Shown here one piece after another: positions 55,312 to 63,962 of a stretch of 64,000 nt of DNA. The DNA comes from Saprospiraceae bacterium (GTDB lineage: Bacteria; Bacteroidota; Bacteroidia; Chitinophagales; Saprospiraceae). Each line of letters begins with the position of its first letter. Within the stretch, counting starts at the first letter, position 1. The translations under genes and the position numbers were made by a program. The stretch is from contig JADKBV010000001.1 in assembly GCA_016714895.1 (NCBI GenBank), positions 620,001 to 684,000 of the forward strand, given 5' to 3'. Under the pieces are notes generated by a model. It had not been told where the DNA came from, did not search any database, and was given only the letters and a program-made list of their open reading frames with translations.

Positions 55312-55355
55312 AAAAGAAGCGGTCGTTCACCATAAGATGAACGACCGCTTTCTAA
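55312..55355 (-). terminator. strong bidirectional terminator after the M16 peptidase
   Basis: AAGCGGTCGTTCA (55317-55329) pairs with its complement at 55338-55350, with an 8-base loop. On the minus strand it is followed by CTTTTTT. It ends the peptidase gene. Confidence 0.9.
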
Positions 55356-55375
55356 TATTTTTAAAACGAACTTGT

Positions 55376-58348
55376 TTAAGGGACCAAAACGGCTTTTTCA
55401 GCTTCATAGCCAAAAATATCTTTTGTAGATACTTCCACTATCTTTCCGTATTTTGCCAGTTCCTGCATGTTGATTTTGTCTTTAGATCCCATAACGCGGA
55501 TATTCCAGTTTTTGTTTTTCAGGTGCATGTTGTGGAAGGCTTTGATATCACCCAAAGAAAAACCATCAATCTTCTCATAAACAGCTTTCCGGCTGTCTTC
55601 ATTCATTCCGCGTTTTACAGCAGTCTGATAATTAAACAAAATATTTGCTTTTGTGATTCTTTGAGACTCAATATTTTGTTTGATTGAAGCCTTACAAACC
55701 TCCCAGTTATTCTGAGATTCTTTGAAGTTTTCAATCAAATCTTTCATGGCATCAAATGCCATTGAAACTTTATCAGATTGTGTTCCTACAAAAAATCCGG
55801 ATTTATGTCTGTCTTCCTTTTTCTGAGGTGAAGAATAAAATCCGTATGTTGAATAAGCAAGAGCTTTTGCTTCTCTAATCTCCTGAAAAACCACGGAACC
55901 CATGCCTCCGCCGTAATATTCATTAAATGCGGTAATCAGAGGCATTTTTTCTTCGTTAAAAGACTCGTCCCACCTTTGTAAAAAGATATCAGCCTGAAGC
56001 ATGTCATAATTTACAAAATATATGATATTTTCTTTTGATTCACTTTCTTTATATTTTTTAGCAACCGGATAATCCTTCAGTTTGGCCGGGAGGACGTGGC
56101 TCTTTTTTAATTCTTCAGAAAGTGCCGTCACATTTTTCGGTCCGTAATAATAAATTTTATGTTTGTAATCGAACAATGATTTAATTACGGCAGTCAGCTC
56201 TTCAGTTTTTAAAGCCCTCAGCTCCTCATTGGACAAAATATCATTAAACGGATTGTTAGGACCATAATCCACGTAGTTGTTCAATCCATTATTAAAAATC
56301 TCTCTTCTGTTGATGGTTTTGTCATTACGTTCTTTGATTTTAGCTTCAATAAACTTATTCAAAGCTTGTTGGTCAGCCATAGGATTACGCATCAGATCTT
56401 CAATAATGGCCAATGCTTTTTCTCTGTTTTCTTCCAATCCGGAAAGACTTATATAAACCTGTTCGTTGGAAGTAAAAATATTAAAATCCACAGCAAGTTT
56501 GTACAATTCTTTGTTGATTGCTTCATTAGTCCGTTGATTGCTTCCGATAAACTTAAGGTATTCAACAGCTAAAGGCAGCTTTTTCATATTAAAGGTGCCC
56601 ATGTCAAAAACGTAATAGAAAGAAAACAATTTGTTCAGCTGATTCGGAACAGACCACACAGGTACATCATTATGCACATTGCCAAAAACGATATCTTTGT
56701 TGAAGTCGAGGAATACCGGTTTAAGCGGCGGGTTGGGCGTATTCACGATATTGGCCAAAAAAGTTGATTGTTTGGTTCTGTCGATTTCCAGAGGTGTGAT
56801 TTCAGGTTTGATCACTTTTTGTAATGTAGTATCATTACCTGTTTTTTTGTAGATGGTCACATAATTTTCTCCAAACCAGGTATTGGCAAATTTTACGATC
56901 TCTTCTTTGGTTATTTTACCTGTTTTATCGACATTATTGAGATAATCTTCCCATGTTGTTCCGGTGGCAAAAAGGTCATTCAGGGTATAAGCCATATTGA
57001 CTGCATTTTCCTGCTCTCTTACCCTGCCTACCTGAATATTATTTACCGTTGCCTGAATCAGGTCGTTGTCAAAGTTTCCTTTTTTGATTTCTTCTATCTG
57101 ATCGAGAATCAATTTTTCCGCATCTTTAAGGCTTTGGTTTTTCAGAGGCCTGGCTCCAAAATAAATCATACCGTAATCGGACAATAAATACGTATATCCG
57201 TAGGCTGAAAGAAGTTTCTGGCTTTTTACCAGATTTTTATCGATGATACCGCTTTTGCCATTGTACAGGATAGAAGCTACCAATTCTGCTATGATTGCAT
57301 CTTTATGGTTTTGGTCCGGCATTCTGAAACCTATAGCCACACTTTCTTCATCCGGGCTGTAAACGTCCATCTTTTTAGGCTGAGTTATCGGCATTTCCTT
57401 TTCGAAAGTAAACTTAGGTAATTCTTTAGGTTGCCAACCTCCAAAATATCTGTCAACCAATTTAATGGTCTGATCCGGGTTGATATCACCTGCCAGAATG
57501 ACGGCCATATTATTCGGAACATAGTACGTGTTATAAAAATTGCGAATAGCCTTTATGGAAGGATTTTTTAAGTGCTCAACATGTCCAAGGATTGTTTGTG
57601 TACCATAAGGATGTTTTTCAAATAAAGCGGCAAACATACCGTCAAAAACTTTGCTGTTACCTCTGTCGAGTGACATATTTTTTTCTTCGTATACGGTTTC
57701 CAATTCTGTGTGAAACAAACGGAATACCGGTCTTTCGAATCTTTCTTTCTGTATCTGAAGATATTTTTCCAGGTTATTGGAAGGAACATTTTCCATATAA
57801 GCTGTGATCTCTTTTGAGGTAAAAGCATTGGTCATGCTTGAACCTACAGAAGTCATGGCTTTATCATATTCATTTGGAACGGCTATTTTGGAAGCCAGGG
57901 TTGAAAGTGAATCGATTTGTTTATAAAGATATTTTCTTTGTCTTTCGTCAGTCGTGACATTATACACTTCGTACAATTGTTCTATCTGATCGAGGTACAT
58001 CTTTTCTGCTTTGTAATCAGTAGTTCCCAGATTTTCGGTACCTTTAAAAAGCATGTGTTCCAGATAATGAGCCAACCCTGTATTGGAGGAAGGGTCATTT
58101 TTTCCGCCGGCTCTGGTCGTGATGAAGGCCATCACTTTAGGCTCCAGACTGTTTTGATGCAGGATAACTTTTAATCCGTTTTGTAAGGTATAAAATCTGG
58201 TTTGGGTCGGATCTCCCTCAACCATTTCGTAGGAATATTTTCCGTCAGGAGACGTTTTTTTTATTGTTTTGTACGTGTTTTGTCCCATAACAGATGTATT
58301 AAAAACTGTACATAACATGAAGAAAGTGATTAAGTGTAAAGGTTTCAT
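55376..58348 (-). CDS. M16-family (insulinase-like) zinc peptidase, two-domain
   Basis: A 990-residue exported peptidase with a signal peptide (MKPLHLITFFMLCTVFN, cleavage near MGQ). The inverted zinc motif HYLEH lies at residues 94-98 (GLAHYLEHMLFKGTEN), with the downstream glutamate in ETVYEEKNMSLDRGN. Two M16 halves plus inactive-type second half (about 540-980) are present, as in pitrilysin-like periplasmic enzymes; NMAVILAGDINPDQTIKLVDRYFG is the usual end of the first domain. It likely degrades short peptides in the periplasm or at the surface. A -7 element (TAACTTTG, 58381-58388 on the minus strand) precedes it. Confidence 0.93.
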   Translation of the reverse strand: MKPLHLITFFMLCTVFNTSVMGQNTYKTIKKTSPDGKYSYEMVEGDPTQTRFYTLQNGLKVILHQNSLEPKVMAFITTRAGGKNDPSSNTGLAHYLEHMLFKGTENLGTTDYKAEKMYLDQIEQLYEVYNVTTDERQRKYLYKQIDSLSTLASKIAVPNEYDKAMTSVGSSMTNAFTSKEITAYMENVPSNNLEKYLQIQKERFERPVFRLFHTELETVYEEKNMSLDRGNSKVFDGMFAALFEKHPYGTQTILGHVEHLKNPSIKAIRNFYNTYYVPNNMAVILAGDINPDQTIKLVDRYFGGWQPKELPKFTFEKEMPITQPKKMDVYSPDEESVAIGFRMPDQNHKDAIIAELVASILYNGKSGIIDKNLVKSQKLLSAYGYTYLLSDYGMIYFGARPLKNQSLKDAEKLILDQIEEIKKGNFDNDLIQATVNNIQVGRVREQENAVNMAYTLNDLFATGTTWEDYLNNVDKTGKITKEEIVKFANTWFGENYVTIYKKTGNDTTLQKVIKPEITPLEIDRTKQSTFLANIVNTPNPPLKPVFLDFNKDIVFGNVHNDVPVWSVPNQLNKLFSFYYVFDMGTFNMKKLPLAVEYLKFIGSNQRTNEAINKELYKLAVDFNIFTSNEQVYISLSGLEENREKALAIIEDLMRNPMADQQALNKFIEAKIKERNDKTINRREIFNNGLNNYVDYGPNNPFNDILSNEELRALKTEELTAVIKSLFDYKHKIYYYGPKNVTALSEELKKSHVLPAKLKDYPVAKKYKESESKENIIYFVNYDMLQADIFLQRWDESFNEEKMPLITAFNEYYGGGMGSVVFQEIREAKALAYSTYGFYSSPQKKEDRHKSGFFVGTQSDKVSMAFDAMKDLIENFKESQNNWEVCKASIKQNIESQRITKANILFNYQTAVKRGMNEDSRKAVYEKIDGFSLGDIKAFHNMHLKNKNWNIRVMGSKDKINMQELAKYGKIVEVSTKDIFGYEAEKAVLVP

Positions 58349-58380
58349 TTTTTCTTTTTGTTAAAGTGATCATTAAATAA

Positions 58381-58388
58381 CAAAGTTA
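58381..58388 (-). promoter_or_regulatory. -7 promoter element of the M16 peptidase gene
   Basis: The minus strand reads TAACTTTG, matching TAnnTTTG, 32 bases before the ATG ending at 58348. Confidence 0.45.
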
Positions 58389-58529
58389 TATATTATTTTA
58401 TTTTGTTTTTGGGTCAAAATGCTTTGACAAACGATATTTTAGACAAAACAACTCTTTTGTCGGATGAGTGCAATATCTCCGATCGTCAGCCATTTCAAGG
58501 ACATACGTATTCAGGTAAAAAAAAACGTT

Positions 58530-59948
58530 CTATTGTTTTTCCGATTTTCTCATCTCCTCGACTTTCATCACTTCTTCAAATATTTTTTCGATATCCTCAG
58601 CGGGAATGTCTTTAAGGAGGATTTTTTTATCCTTATCGAGAATAAATACTTTGGGCGTGGTTTTGATTTTAAAAATAGCGTCGTAACGTCTGTATTCATC
58701 ACCTGTATTGATAAAATCTTCCATACCTTTTTCTTTGATGGCGGGCCAGCAAGTACCGTATTTGTCCCCGCTTTTGGTACAAACTGCAAGCAATTTTACG
58801 CCTTTGTCTTTATATTTTTTGTAAAAATCAACAACATTTGGAGTGATTTTTTTACAATGTCCGCAGTCGGGAGCCCAGAAAAAAACAATGGTATATGGTG
58901 ACTGAATATTATATAATTTGACCGGAGTTTTGTCTTCTTTATATGTGATAAAGTCCGGCATTTTTTTACCTATCAGGATCGGACGCAGATCGTTGGCATT
59001 TTCCTTCATTTTTTCCAAGGTTTCATCATCTACCCAATGTGCTTTCCCTTTGGTGTAATACTTATCGACTAGATGAACATATAAAGCATCATGACCTACA
59101 ATCTTCAACTGAGCATATTTATTTAGGAAATCAGCGAGGAAATAGCGATACATTTCCGGATTGTGTTCCACTTTTTTTAATACATAATCGACGGAAATAA
59201 TGATGGAATCCGGTGATTGCGGCGTCAGTTTGTTGAGGTAATAGTTGACCTTTTGGTATAAAAACGGAGTCCTGAGGATGGCCGGGTGATTAAAATCGAC
59301 ATTATCAAAATACCGGTTTTTGTAGAAGTAGTATCTGAGTCGTTGTTTTTCTTCGTCAGAGCCTTCAAAATCCGGTATAATGGGTTCAATGTTGGCATTC
59401 AACATCAAATGTAACACACTACCGGGAAACCGTGCCATTATGTCTCTTTGTTCCTTTTGCACATTTTTGTCGAGGTCTGCCAATTCTTTTTCTTCTTCAC
59501 TGAAATCCTTTTTGGCTTCTTTGGCTCTGTCCATTCGGGCCTTCAGGGTATCTGCCAGTGGACGTATCTTTTTAAGATATTTCATATAATCATAAAAAGC
59601 ACTGTTTTCCGGGCTTCCTTTAGCATCTACTTCGTCCAAAACTTTTGAGTCGATGGAAATATCGATGACTTTATCTTTTCCATTGGCTATCATCTGAAAA
59701 AAATCATTATTTGGTTTCAATAGTACCAGATAGACACCCTGAGGAAGACTGTCTTTGAGCGTAAACTGAAACTTACCTATACCTTTGGCGTATAAAGTAT
59801 CTTTTACCAAGGTTTTTTCACCAAAATAGTTTCCTAAAATCAGTGTATCGTTTGTATAGTTTTTAATATCAAAATTAATAACCTGTTGGGCATGCCCCTG
59901 CAGACTCAGGAATATGGTAAAAATCAATAAAAACACATTTTTGGTCAT
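58530..59948 (-). CDS. envelope thioredoxin-like protein with DUF5106-type region (paralogue of 23.8 kb gene)
   Basis: About 472 residues from ATG 59948 (signal peptide NVFLLIFTIFLSLQGHAQQ); an upstream in-frame ATG at 59993 adds 15 residues. N-domain of DUF4369 type (VINFDIKNYTNDTLILGNYFGE), a coiled middle part (AKEAKKDFSEEEKELADLDK), the DUF5106-type region (PAILRTPFLYQKVNYYLNKLTPQSPDSIIIS), then a thioredoxin-like domain with CGHC in FFWAPDCGHCKKITPNVV and TTPKVFILD as cis-proline. Same architecture as the gene at 23759. Probably an exported thiol:disulfide exchange protein; partner unknown. Confidence 0.83.
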   Translation of the reverse strand: MTKNVFLLIFTIFLSLQGHAQQVINFDIKNYTNDTLILGNYFGEKTLVKDTLYAKGIGKFQFTLKDSLPQGVYLVLLKPNNDFFQMIANGKDKVIDISIDSKVLDEVDAKGSPENSAFYDYMKYLKKIRPLADTLKARMDRAKEAKKDFSEEEKELADLDKNVQKEQRDIMARFPGSVLHLMLNANIEPIIPDFEGSDEEKQRLRYYFYKNRYFDNVDFNHPAILRTPFLYQKVNYYLNKLTPQSPDSIIISVDYVLKKVEHNPEMYRYFLADFLNKYAQLKIVGHDALYVHLVDKYYTKGKAHWVDDETLEKMKENANDLRPILIGKKMPDFITYKEDKTPVKLYNIQSPYTIVFFWAPDCGHCKKITPNVVDFYKKYKDKGVKLLAVCTKSGDKYGTCWPAIKEKGMEDFINTGDEYRRYDAIFKIKTTPKVFILDKDKKILLKDIPAEDIEKIFEEVMKVEEMRKSEKQ

Positions 59949-60032
59949 AACACTAATTTTGTTTTTGTTTCTTAAAAACGCAACCGGATTCATTTTGCTT
60001 CAAATTGAATTTTTATTAATAAATATTTAACA

Positions 60033-60974
60033 TTATTTGATGGCAGCCAGGAGATATAAAACAGCCATACGAACGGCAACTCCGTTTTCTACCTGATCGA
60101 GAATTATGGAATAACCTGAATCTGCCAGGTCACTTGATATTTCTACGCCTCTGTTGATCGGTCCCGGATGCATGATGACGATATCTTTATTTACATCGTC
60201 CACCATCTTTTTATTGATACCAAAATACTGAGAATATTCTCTGATAGAAGGAATATATTTTATGTCCTGTCTTTCGAGCTGTATCCGCAATACATTGGCC
60301 ACATGGCACCACCTGAGTGCTTTTTTGATATCATATTCTACCTCGACACCCAATTCTTTAAGAAATGGAGGAATCAATGTCGGCGGGCCACAAACTTTAA
60401 CATTGGCACCAAGTTTTTTCAAACAATATATATTACTGAGTGCTACCCTGCTGTGGAGAACATCCCCTACTATGAGAATATTTTTTCCGCGAAGGTCACC
60501 TATTTTTTCCATCATAGAAAAAGCATCCAACAGAGCCTGCGTAGGGTGTTCGTGTGTACCGTCTCCTGCGTTGATTATATTGGCATCAATATGTTGTGCC
60601 AAAAAATGATGTGCTCCCGGTGCCGGATGACGCATGACCACCATATCAACCTTCATGGCGAGGATATTATTAACCGTATCCAACAATGTTTCGCCTTTGT
60701 TTACCGATGAAGAAGATGCTGAAAAATTGACAATATCGGCGGACAACCTTCTTTCTGCCAATTCGAAAGATACTCTGGTACGGGTAGAGTTTTCAAAAAA
60801 CACATTGGCAATGGTTACATCCCGCAGTGAAGGCACTTTTTTGATTGGTCTTTTGATGACCTCCTTAAATTCGGTAGCCATTTTGCAGATTTTCAGAATA
60901 TCTTCCGTGGTGATATATTTTATCCCCAGTAAATGTTTTGTGCTCAGTTGTGTTCCGGATGCAGATGCTGACAT
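60033..60974 (-). CDS. pyrB: aspartate carbamoyltransferase catalytic subunit
   Basis: A 313-residue ATCase that joins aspartate and carbamoyl phosphate in pyrimidine synthesis. Carbamoyl phosphate site FFENSTRTRVSFE (about 59-71), ASSSSVNKGETLLDT, MRHPAPGAHHF, NAGDGTHEHPTQALLDAF and the C-terminal MHPGPINRGVEI are all intact. It lies 6 bases after pyrR and has no pyrI (regulatory chain) next to it. Length is standard. Confidence 0.96.
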   Translation of the reverse strand: MSASASGTQLSTKHLLGIKYITTEDILKICKMATEFKEVIKRPIKKVPSLRDVTIANVFFENSTRTRVSFELAERRLSADIVNFSASSSSVNKGETLLDTVNNILAMKVDMVVMRHPAPGAHHFLAQHIDANIINAGDGTHEHPTQALLDAFSMMEKIGDLRGKNILIVGDVLHSRVALSNIYCLKKLGANVKVCGPPTLIPPFLKELGVEVEYDIKKALRWCHVANVLRIQLERQDIKYIPSIREYSQYFGINKKMVDDVNKDIVIMHPGPINRGVEISSDLADSGYSIILDQVENGVAVRMAVLYLLAAIK

Positions 60975-60980
60975 AATGAT

Positions 60981-61529
60981 TTAAACTTTTCCGGGATATA
61001 AAATAACGTGATGATTTTTTGCTTTCGGGTCCCAATGTACTTTCACATAAGCTTCTTCTACAGAATCAATGGTAATGCCTACGTGATCTGCCTGAATGGG
61101 AAAATGCCTGTTGAATCTCCTGTCTACCAAACACATGAGTTCGATTGAAGCCGGGCGACCAAAATCCAGCATAGCCGCCATTGCAGCATGAATAGTCCTT
61201 CCTGTATACAATACGTCATCAATGAGTATAACTTTTTTACCCTCTACCAAAAAGGGCATATCGTTACCATATGCTTTTAAAGGAGATTCTCTCCTTCTGA
61301 AATCATCTCTGTAGAAGGTGATATCGAGTTTACCGTATTCAAAGGGAATTACCTGAGGAAGGTTTTTGTATCTTGCCACTACCTGATCAGAAAAAAAAGC
61401 CCCTTTTTCCTGAATGCCGATGATACAAATACCTTTTTCACCTTCAGAACTTTCTGCAATAGAAAGTGCCAATCTTTCCAACGTCAATAAAAGACGATCG
61501 TGTGTTAATATGATTCTTCCTTGTTCCAT
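60981..61529 (-). CDS. pyrR: PyrR bifunctional pyrimidine regulator/uracil phosphoribosyltransferase
   Basis: A 182-residue type I phosphoribosyltransferase with PRPP loop VILIDDVLYTGRTIHAAM (about 100-117), and LVDRRFNRHFPIQADHVGI as the PyrR-type end with basic residues. In Firmicutes PyrR binds UMP and the pyr mRNA leader to cause attenuation. Here the ATG is only about 7 bases from the -7 element and pyrB follows after 6 bases, so there is no room for such a leader in front of or within this operon. An enzymatic role only is likely. Confidence 0.92.
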   Translation of the reverse strand: MEQGRIILTHDRLLLTLERLALSIAESSEGEKGICIIGIQEKGAFFSDQVVARYKNLPQVIPFEYGKLDITFYRDDFRRRESPLKAYGNDMPFLVEGKKVILIDDVLYTGRTIHAAMAAMLDFGRPASIELMCLVDRRFNRHFPIQADHVGITIDSVEEAYVKVHWDPKAKNHHVILYPGKV

Positions 61530-61536
61530 GACGACG

Positions 61537-61544
61537 CAAATATA
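61537..61544 (-). promoter_or_regulatory. -7 promoter element of pyrR-pyrB, adjacent to the ATG
   Basis: The minus strand reads TATATTTG, matching TAnnTTTG, 7 bases before the pyrR ATG at 61529. Transcription would start at or beside the ATG. Confidence 0.55.
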
Positions 61545-61566
61545 TTAAATATTTTACTATATTTTG

Positions 61567-61574
61567 TACATTTG
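61567..61574 (+). promoter_or_regulatory. -7 promoter element of the Pif1-like helicase gene
   Basis: TACATTTG matches TAnnTTTG, 41 bases before ATG 61616. It is divergent from, and only 22 bases away from, the pyrR element. Confidence 0.45.
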
Positions 61575-61615
61575 CATGATTTGTCAAAAAACAGTTTTTT
61601 TTTACCATAGGTACG

Positions 61616-62902
61616 ATGTTACAACCTATACGTCTAAGCAACGAATTTCAAGGTGTCCTTGACCAACTGGAAAAGGAAAACAACCACTTTTTTGTCACCG
61701 GAAAAGCAGGTAGCGGCAAATCCACGCTGCTCAACCTTTTTCGAAATACCACAAAAAAGAGAATGGTTGTATTGGCTCCTACCGGGATAGCGGCTTTGCA
61801 TGTGCGGGGACAGACGATTCATTCATTTTTCGGATTTCCGCCCAGGATTCTCAACAAACATGAGATTGAAAAACGCAAAAACAATAGTGTATACCGAAAA
61901 GTGGAAACCATTGTGATCGATGAAATCTCTATGGTGAGGGCAGATGTATTGGACAATATCGATTACTTTCTGAGGATCAACCGTGGCATCAACGAACCTT
62001 TTGGTGGTGTGCAGATGGTTTTTTTCGGTGATTTATTTCAATTACCTCCTGTGGTGGCGACGCCTTTTGAAAAAGAATATTTCCGCACCACGTACACTTC
62101 GCCCTATTTTTTCAGTGCATTGTGTATGGCGGAAACAGATTTTGTTCTTTTGGAACTATTTGAAGAATATCGTCAGACCGACCGGAAATTCATCCGGTTG
62201 CTGGACGCCATCCGCCAAAACGAAATCGACTATGACGATATGACGGAACTCAACGAACGATATGTCGATGTACCCGAAAACAAAGATTTTTATATTACAT
62301 TATGCAGCCGGAATGACATTGCCAATCAGATCAACCAACGGGAACTGGACCAGATCACCCAACCGGTATTTGAGTATCATGCCTATGTGGAAGGCGACTT
62401 TGTGGCTCAGTTGTTTCCTACAGATTTTGTATTGCGTTTGAAAAGAGATGCCCAGGTGATGTTTATCAAAAATGACATCAATAAACAATATGTCAATGGA
62501 ACCATAGGAAAAATAAAACACCTTGAAGACGATAAAATCACCGTATCAGTTTTGAATCAAAACAATGAAGTCGTTGATGTGGATATCGACAAAACGGAAT
62601 GGGAAATCATCCGTTACGAGCAGGACCACCAGTACCCGCTGCGCATTAATGCCAAAACCGTCGGATTATACCGGCAATACCCTCTGAAGCTGGCCTGGGC
62701 GATAACCATTCATAAAAGTCAGGGAAAAACCTTTGAAAAAGTGATAATTGACCTGGGGCAGGGTGCATTTGAAGCCGGTCAAACCTATGTGGCATTGAGT
62801 CGGTGTAAATCTTTTGAAGGTATCATCCTGAAATCTCCGGTAAAACCAAGAGACATCTTTGTCAATCCTGAGATCGTGGAATTTTACCAAAGGATGAGAT
62901 AA
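61616..62902 (+). CDS. Pif1-like DNA helicase
   Basis: A 428-residue superfamily 1 helicase of the Pif1/RecD type. Walker A VTGKAGSGKSTLLNLF (about 28-43), LAPTGIAALHVRGQTIHSFF (motif Ia), IVIDEISMVRADVLD (motif II), GDLFQLPPV (motif III) and the late AITIHKSQGKTFEKVIIDLG with YVALSRCKSFEGI (motifs V/VI). Pif1 helicases unwind DNA ends, G-quadruplexes and R-loops. The enzyme is short, without the C-terminal HRDC or extra domains of longer family members. Confidence 0.92.
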   Translation: MLQPIRLSNEFQGVLDQLEKENNHFFVTGKAGSGKSTLLNLFRNTTKKRMVVLAPTGIAALHVRGQTIHSFFGFPPRILNKHEIEKRKNNSVYRKVETIVIDEISMVRADVLDNIDYFLRINRGINEPFGGVQMVFFGDLFQLPPVVATPFEKEYFRTTYTSPYFFSALCMAETDFVLLELFEEYRQTDRKFIRLLDAIRQNEIDYDDMTELNERYVDVPENKDFYITLCSRNDIANQINQRELDQITQPVFEYHAYVEGDFVAQLFPTDFVLRLKRDAQVMFIKNDINKQYVNGTIGKIKHLEDDKITVSVLNQNNEVVDVDIDKTEWEIIRYEQDHQYPLRINAKTVGLYRQYPLKLAWAITIHKSQGKTFEKVIIDLGQGAFEAGQTYVALSRCKSFEGIILKSPVKPRDIFVNPEIVEFYQRMR

Positions 62903-62964
62903 TAAAGGTGTTTTTAATCTGGACTTTGCAGAAAGCTCATTTGATGGACAGAAAACGAACCCTT

Positions 62965-63270
62965 TTAAACTGCCTTTTCGATGACTTCAACCAATTGGTT
63001 CAGGGACACCATACCGGATTGTCTCCAAACCGGTTTTCCGCTTTTATATAAAATAAACGTCGGAACGCCCATGATCTGCAGGTTTTGTGCCAAGGCGGGA
63101 TTTTTGTCCACGTCAATTTTGATAATTTTTGCCTTCTCCCCTACTTTGCCGGCCAATTGTTGTAATACCGGGCTCATAGCTTTACAAGGTCCACACCATT
63201 CTGCTGAAAAATCGACTAATGTAGGAGTATCGTCACCGATGATATCTGAAAAACTTTTTTTATTGCTCAT
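62965..63270 (-). CDS. trxA: thioredoxin
   Basis: About 101 residues from ATG 63270 (an upstream in-frame start at 63336 is unlikely because the promoter element at 63312-63319 lies between). Standard thioredoxin: SFSDIIGDDTPTLVDFSAEWCGPCKAM with WCGPC, IIKIDVDKNPALAQNLQIMGVPTFILYKSGKPV with the cis-proline in GVPTF. It is cytoplasmic, and reduces ribonucleotide reductase, peroxiredoxins and others. Confidence 0.94.
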   Translation of the reverse strand: MSNKKSFSDIIGDDTPTLVDFSAEWCGPCKAMSPVLQQLAGKVGEKAKIIKIDVDKNPALAQNLQIMGVPTFILYKSGKPVWRQSGMVSLNQLVEVIEKAV

Positions 63271-63311
63271 GATAAAATGATTTGGTTTGATATGTTTTTT
63301 AAAATATACTA

Positions 63312-63319
63312 CAAAGGTA
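63312..63319 (-). promoter_or_regulatory. -7 promoter element of trxA
   Basis: The minus strand reads TACCTTTG, matching TAnnTTTG, 41 bases before the ATG ending at 63270. It also supports the short start. Confidence 0.5.
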
Positions 63320-63370
63320 GGTATGAAAGACAACAAAAACTGTAACCAATGTTACAGCAGGAATTCTTCC

Positions 63371-63623
63371 ATTTAGGGTCTGCTGAAAAACACAAAAAAT
63401 ATTAATAATGAATATCTTATGTTAAATTTTCATTTATGTAAGTGTACTGCTATAACAACATATATTGAAATTTCGTGCATCTAATTTCCTTACTAAACAT
63501 GTTTTTTGTTAGCCAGCAATAAACCATCTTCTGCGTTTAAGGCAAATCGAGGTATTTTTATACATCTTCTTTGCCTTCGCCTTGAATCTGATTCATTGCT
63601 GACTTTTTCAGCAAACCCTATTT
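63371..63623. mobile_element. MITE-like element with terminal inverted repeats and ATTT target duplication
   Basis: A 245-base element (63375-63619) is bounded by AGGGTCTGCTGAAAAA on the left and, read inverted, AGGGTTTGCTGAAAAA on the right, 15 of 16 identical. The four bases ATTT sit directly outside both ends (63371-63374, 63620-63623), as a target duplication. It has no long open frame, so it is non-autonomous. An inner inverted repeat AAGGCAAA/TTTGCCTT lies at 63539-63546 and 63570-63577. The terminal sequences resemble those of IS1182-like elements as I remember them, but that link is unproven. Confidence 0.7.
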
Positions 63624-63635
63624 ATTCCTGAGATT

Positions 63636-63896
63636 TTAAGAAGGAAAATCTTTTTTACTCATTTTGTTTCTAAGCGTGATAAAAGAAAGACGTAACAAGA
63701 GGAAAAACGGGGTCGCATGCATAAAAAAGTCAAAATAGTCCATAGGTTGCATACCAACGCCACCACCTAAGAGCCAGCGCACTTTGCCGAAGATGTGTGG
63801 TTCGGGAACAAAAGGAGCCAATCCGAGGGTAAGGCAAGCCAAAATGACCATTGGCCATTCGTCTATAAAGGGAATTTTCTTTTTATCAGTTGTCAT
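63636..63896 (-). CDS. small membrane protein, unknown function
   Basis: About 86 residues from ATG 63896. Two or three hydrophobic segments: WPMVILACLTLGLAPFVPEPH and FMHATPFFLLLRLSFITL. The pattern LTLGLAPFxPEPHI ... DxFDxxMHxTPF occurs in small membrane proteins that are often annotated as RND-transporter related; I see no evidence for transport. A -7 element (TACCTTTG on the minus strand, 63912-63919) lies 16 bases before the start. The MITE lies 13 bases beyond the stop. Confidence 0.75.
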   Translation of the reverse strand: MTTDKKKIPFIDEWPMVILACLTLGLAPFVPEPHIFGKVRWLLGGGVGMQPMDYFDFFMHATPFFLLLRLSFITLRNKMSKKDFPS

Positions 63897-63911
63897 GTTT
63901 TGAATTTGGCA

Positions 63912-63919
63912 CAAAGGTA
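63912..63919 (-). promoter_or_regulatory. -7 promoter element of the small membrane protein
   Basis: The minus strand reads TACCTTTG, 15 bases before the ATG ending at 63896. Confidence 0.45.
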
Positions 63920-63962
63920 ATAAGGTCCTTTGAATGTTTTGGTAACTATGGTCACATTGGAG

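Noticed and set aside
55337..55687. 116-codon + strand frame opposite the M16 peptidase end
   Set aside because: Shadow of the peptidase gene; it begins inside the terminator hairpin.
60168..60710. 180-codon open frame on the + strand opposite pyrB
   Set aside because: It lies entirely within the well-supported pyrB gene, its composition is that of a reversed coding strand, and it has no promoter or family match.
63375..63619. Transposase gene remnant inside the MITE-like element
   Set aside because: All frames are interrupted by stops within about 40 codons and no DDE-type motif can be seen.
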